Of a stretch of DNA of 5,940 nt, positions 5,208 to 5,940 are shown piece by piece. The stretch lies in NCBI GenBank assembly GCA_003230795.1, contig QIGM01000294.1, positions 1 through 5,940 of the forward strand, given 5' to 3'. This DNA comes from a bacterium (lineage in GTDB: Bacteria > Bdellovibrionota_C > UBA2361 > SZUA-149). The notes beneath the pieces are model-generated. The model was given only the letters and a program-made list of their open reading frames with translations. It made no database searches and was not told the DNA's origin. Numbering within the stretch: the first letter of the stretch is position 1; every line of letters begins with the position of its first letter. The position numbers were made by a program, and so were the translations under genes.

Positions 5208-5813
5208 ATGTCTCTGATCCTTGCATGCGTTCTAGCCTTTTTTATTGGCTCAATCCCATTTGGATTCTTGATAGCAAAGATCCAAGGGATCGACGTTCGA
5301 GAACATGGAAGTGGAAACATTGGCGCAACTAACGTAGCGCGCATCCTGGGCAAAAGATCTGGCGTTATCACCTTGGTGCTCGATGTTATCAAGGGAGGAA
5401 TGGGCGCCGCACTTGGTTTCTGGATTATTCCACCGACAAACCTCCCGATTGATTTTTTTGTACCACTAACCGGAATTACTTCTGTCTTCGGTCACTGCTT
5501 CTCTCCCTTTTTAAAGTTTAAGGGCGGCAAAGGTGTTGCGGCAGGACTAGGAGCTTTTCTCGTGATTGCTCCAATACCAACTCTAATTTCTATCGCGGTA
5601 TTCGCGACTGCCGTAAAAATTTCTAGATACATTGCGCTTGCATCGATTAGTGCATCACTCTCCCTTACTGTCTCAATTGTTTATCTCACTAAGGACACAC
5701 CAACCTTAACGGCTGTGCTCGCCGCACTACTTGCGGCAATTTTGGTGATATCTAGACACCAAGGCAACATTCAACGGATCAACGACCTGGAAGAGCCGAA
5801 GTATCCAAACTAA
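5208..5813 (+). CDS. plsY: Acyl-phosphate:glycerol-3-phosphate acyltransferase PlsY
   Basis: PlsY is an integral inner-membrane enzyme that transfers an acyl group from acyl-phosphate to sn-glycerol 3-phosphate, giving lysophosphatidate, the first step of phospholipid synthesis in bacteria using the PlsX/PlsY route. All three family motifs are present: HGSGNIGATNVARILGK (33-49), GHCFSPFLKFKGGKGVA (95-111, glycine-rich phosphate-binding loop) and SRHQGNIQRI (182-191). Hydrophobic segments lie at about 3-23, 53-75, 84-100, 112-132, 140-160 and 166-183. With ATG 5208 the protein has 201 residues, close to E. coli PlsY (about 205), and begins right at the first membrane segment as is usual; an upstream TTG at 5151 in the same frame would add 19 polar residues and runs through the 14/13-bp repeat. 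It is separated from rpe by 62 bases, probably the same transcript, and is the last gene before a convergent neighbour. Confidence 0.95.
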   Translation: MSLILACVLAFFIGSIPFGFLIAKIQGIDVREHGSGNIGATNVARILGKRSGVITLVLDVIKGGMGAALGFWIIPPTNLPIDFFVPLTGITSVFGHCFSPFLKFKGGKGVAAGLGAFLVIAPIPTLISIAVFATAVKISRYIALASISASLSLTVSIVYLTKDTPTLTAVLAALLAAILVISRHQGNIQRINDLEEPKYPN

Positions 5814-5848
5814 TTGGGGTGCCCTAGAAATAAAGACGGAAGCGGTAC

Positions 5849-5940
5849 TTACGCCTTCTCTAATGCCGCAGGAACAAAGTGAGAAAGCGTGCCGTTATCC
5901 CAAAGGACGGTCACTGTAACTCCAGGAGGCTCACCTTCTT
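5849..5940 (-). CDS. C-terminal end of an unidentified protein (partial, cut by window edge)
   Basis: Reading the minus strand from the right edge, one frame is open for 30 codons and ends at TAA (5849-5851). The visible end includes the words VTVLWDNGTLSHFVP and a final AALEKA. The alternation of hydrophobic and polar residues suggests a beta hairpin followed by a short helix. I do not recognise the family, and the piece is too short to be certain that it is a gene, but two of the other minus-strand frames close early and the composition is protein-like. It converges on plsY with only 35 bases between the stops; that gap (5814-5848) holds no convincing terminator hairpin. Confidence 0.5.
   Translation of the reverse strand, partial: EGEPPGVTVTVLWDNGTLSHFVPAALEKA

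Noticed and set aside
5842..5854. GCGGTACTTACGC as a terminator stem between the convergent genes
   Set aside because: Only three bases pair (GCG/CGC) and there is no T-run.

Overview
The window reads as ordinary chromosomal DNA of a Gram-negative-type bacterium with moderate G+C (judged by eye, not counted). The def-fmt pair followed by rpe, together with the style of the peptide deformylase N-terminus, resembles gene orders known from deltaproteobacteria-like lineages. This assignment is an inference from gene order and protein style and is weak. Three of the six near-complete or complete genes could begin at TTG; for two of them (the kinase and fmt) TTG is the best start. There are no tRNA or rRNA genes, no CRISPR array, and no transposase or phage gene.

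Layout. Positions 1-190 hold no supportable gene, only a perfect 15-bp tandem duplication (157-186). A minus-strand gene (191-1369) encodes an unrecognised protein with three N-terminal membrane segments and a soluble domain of about 310 residues. It diverges from a plus-strand gene block across an intergenic region (1370-1555) that carries a 27-bp tandem duplication overlapping the best promoter candidate for the minus-strand gene. The plus-strand block is: a soluble hybrid histidine kinase/receiver protein (1556-2806), peptide deformylase def (2858-3397), methionyl-tRNA formyltransferase fmt (3394-4407, overlapping def by 4 bases), ribulose-phosphate 3-epimerase rpe (4456-5145) and the acyl-phosphate:glycerol-3-phosphate acyltransferase plsY (5208-5813). 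At the right edge the C-terminal end of an unidentified minus-strand protein (5849-5940) converges on plsY.

How the genes fit together. Fmt formylates initiator Met-tRNA and Def removes the formyl group from finished proteins, so the two are a functional pair and appear translationally coupled. Rpe (pentose phosphate pathway) and PlsY (first step of phospholipid synthesis) are housekeeping genes. The short gaps (51, -4, 48 and 62 bases) are compatible with one transcript that includes the kinase-receiver gene. The sequence itself does not show what that signalling protein senses or controls.

The main oddities are: a kinase ATPase domain that keeps its H, N, F and GxG boxes but has lost the D-x-G-x-G (G1) motif; four separate short tandem duplications, all in intergenic DNA or at gene starts, including one that adds an in-frame STQ/STR/STQ repeat to the Rpe N-terminus and one that touches the plsY ribosome-binding site; and lineage-type insertions in Def (acidic) and Fmt. 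I see no clear candidate for a wholly new multi-gene system.
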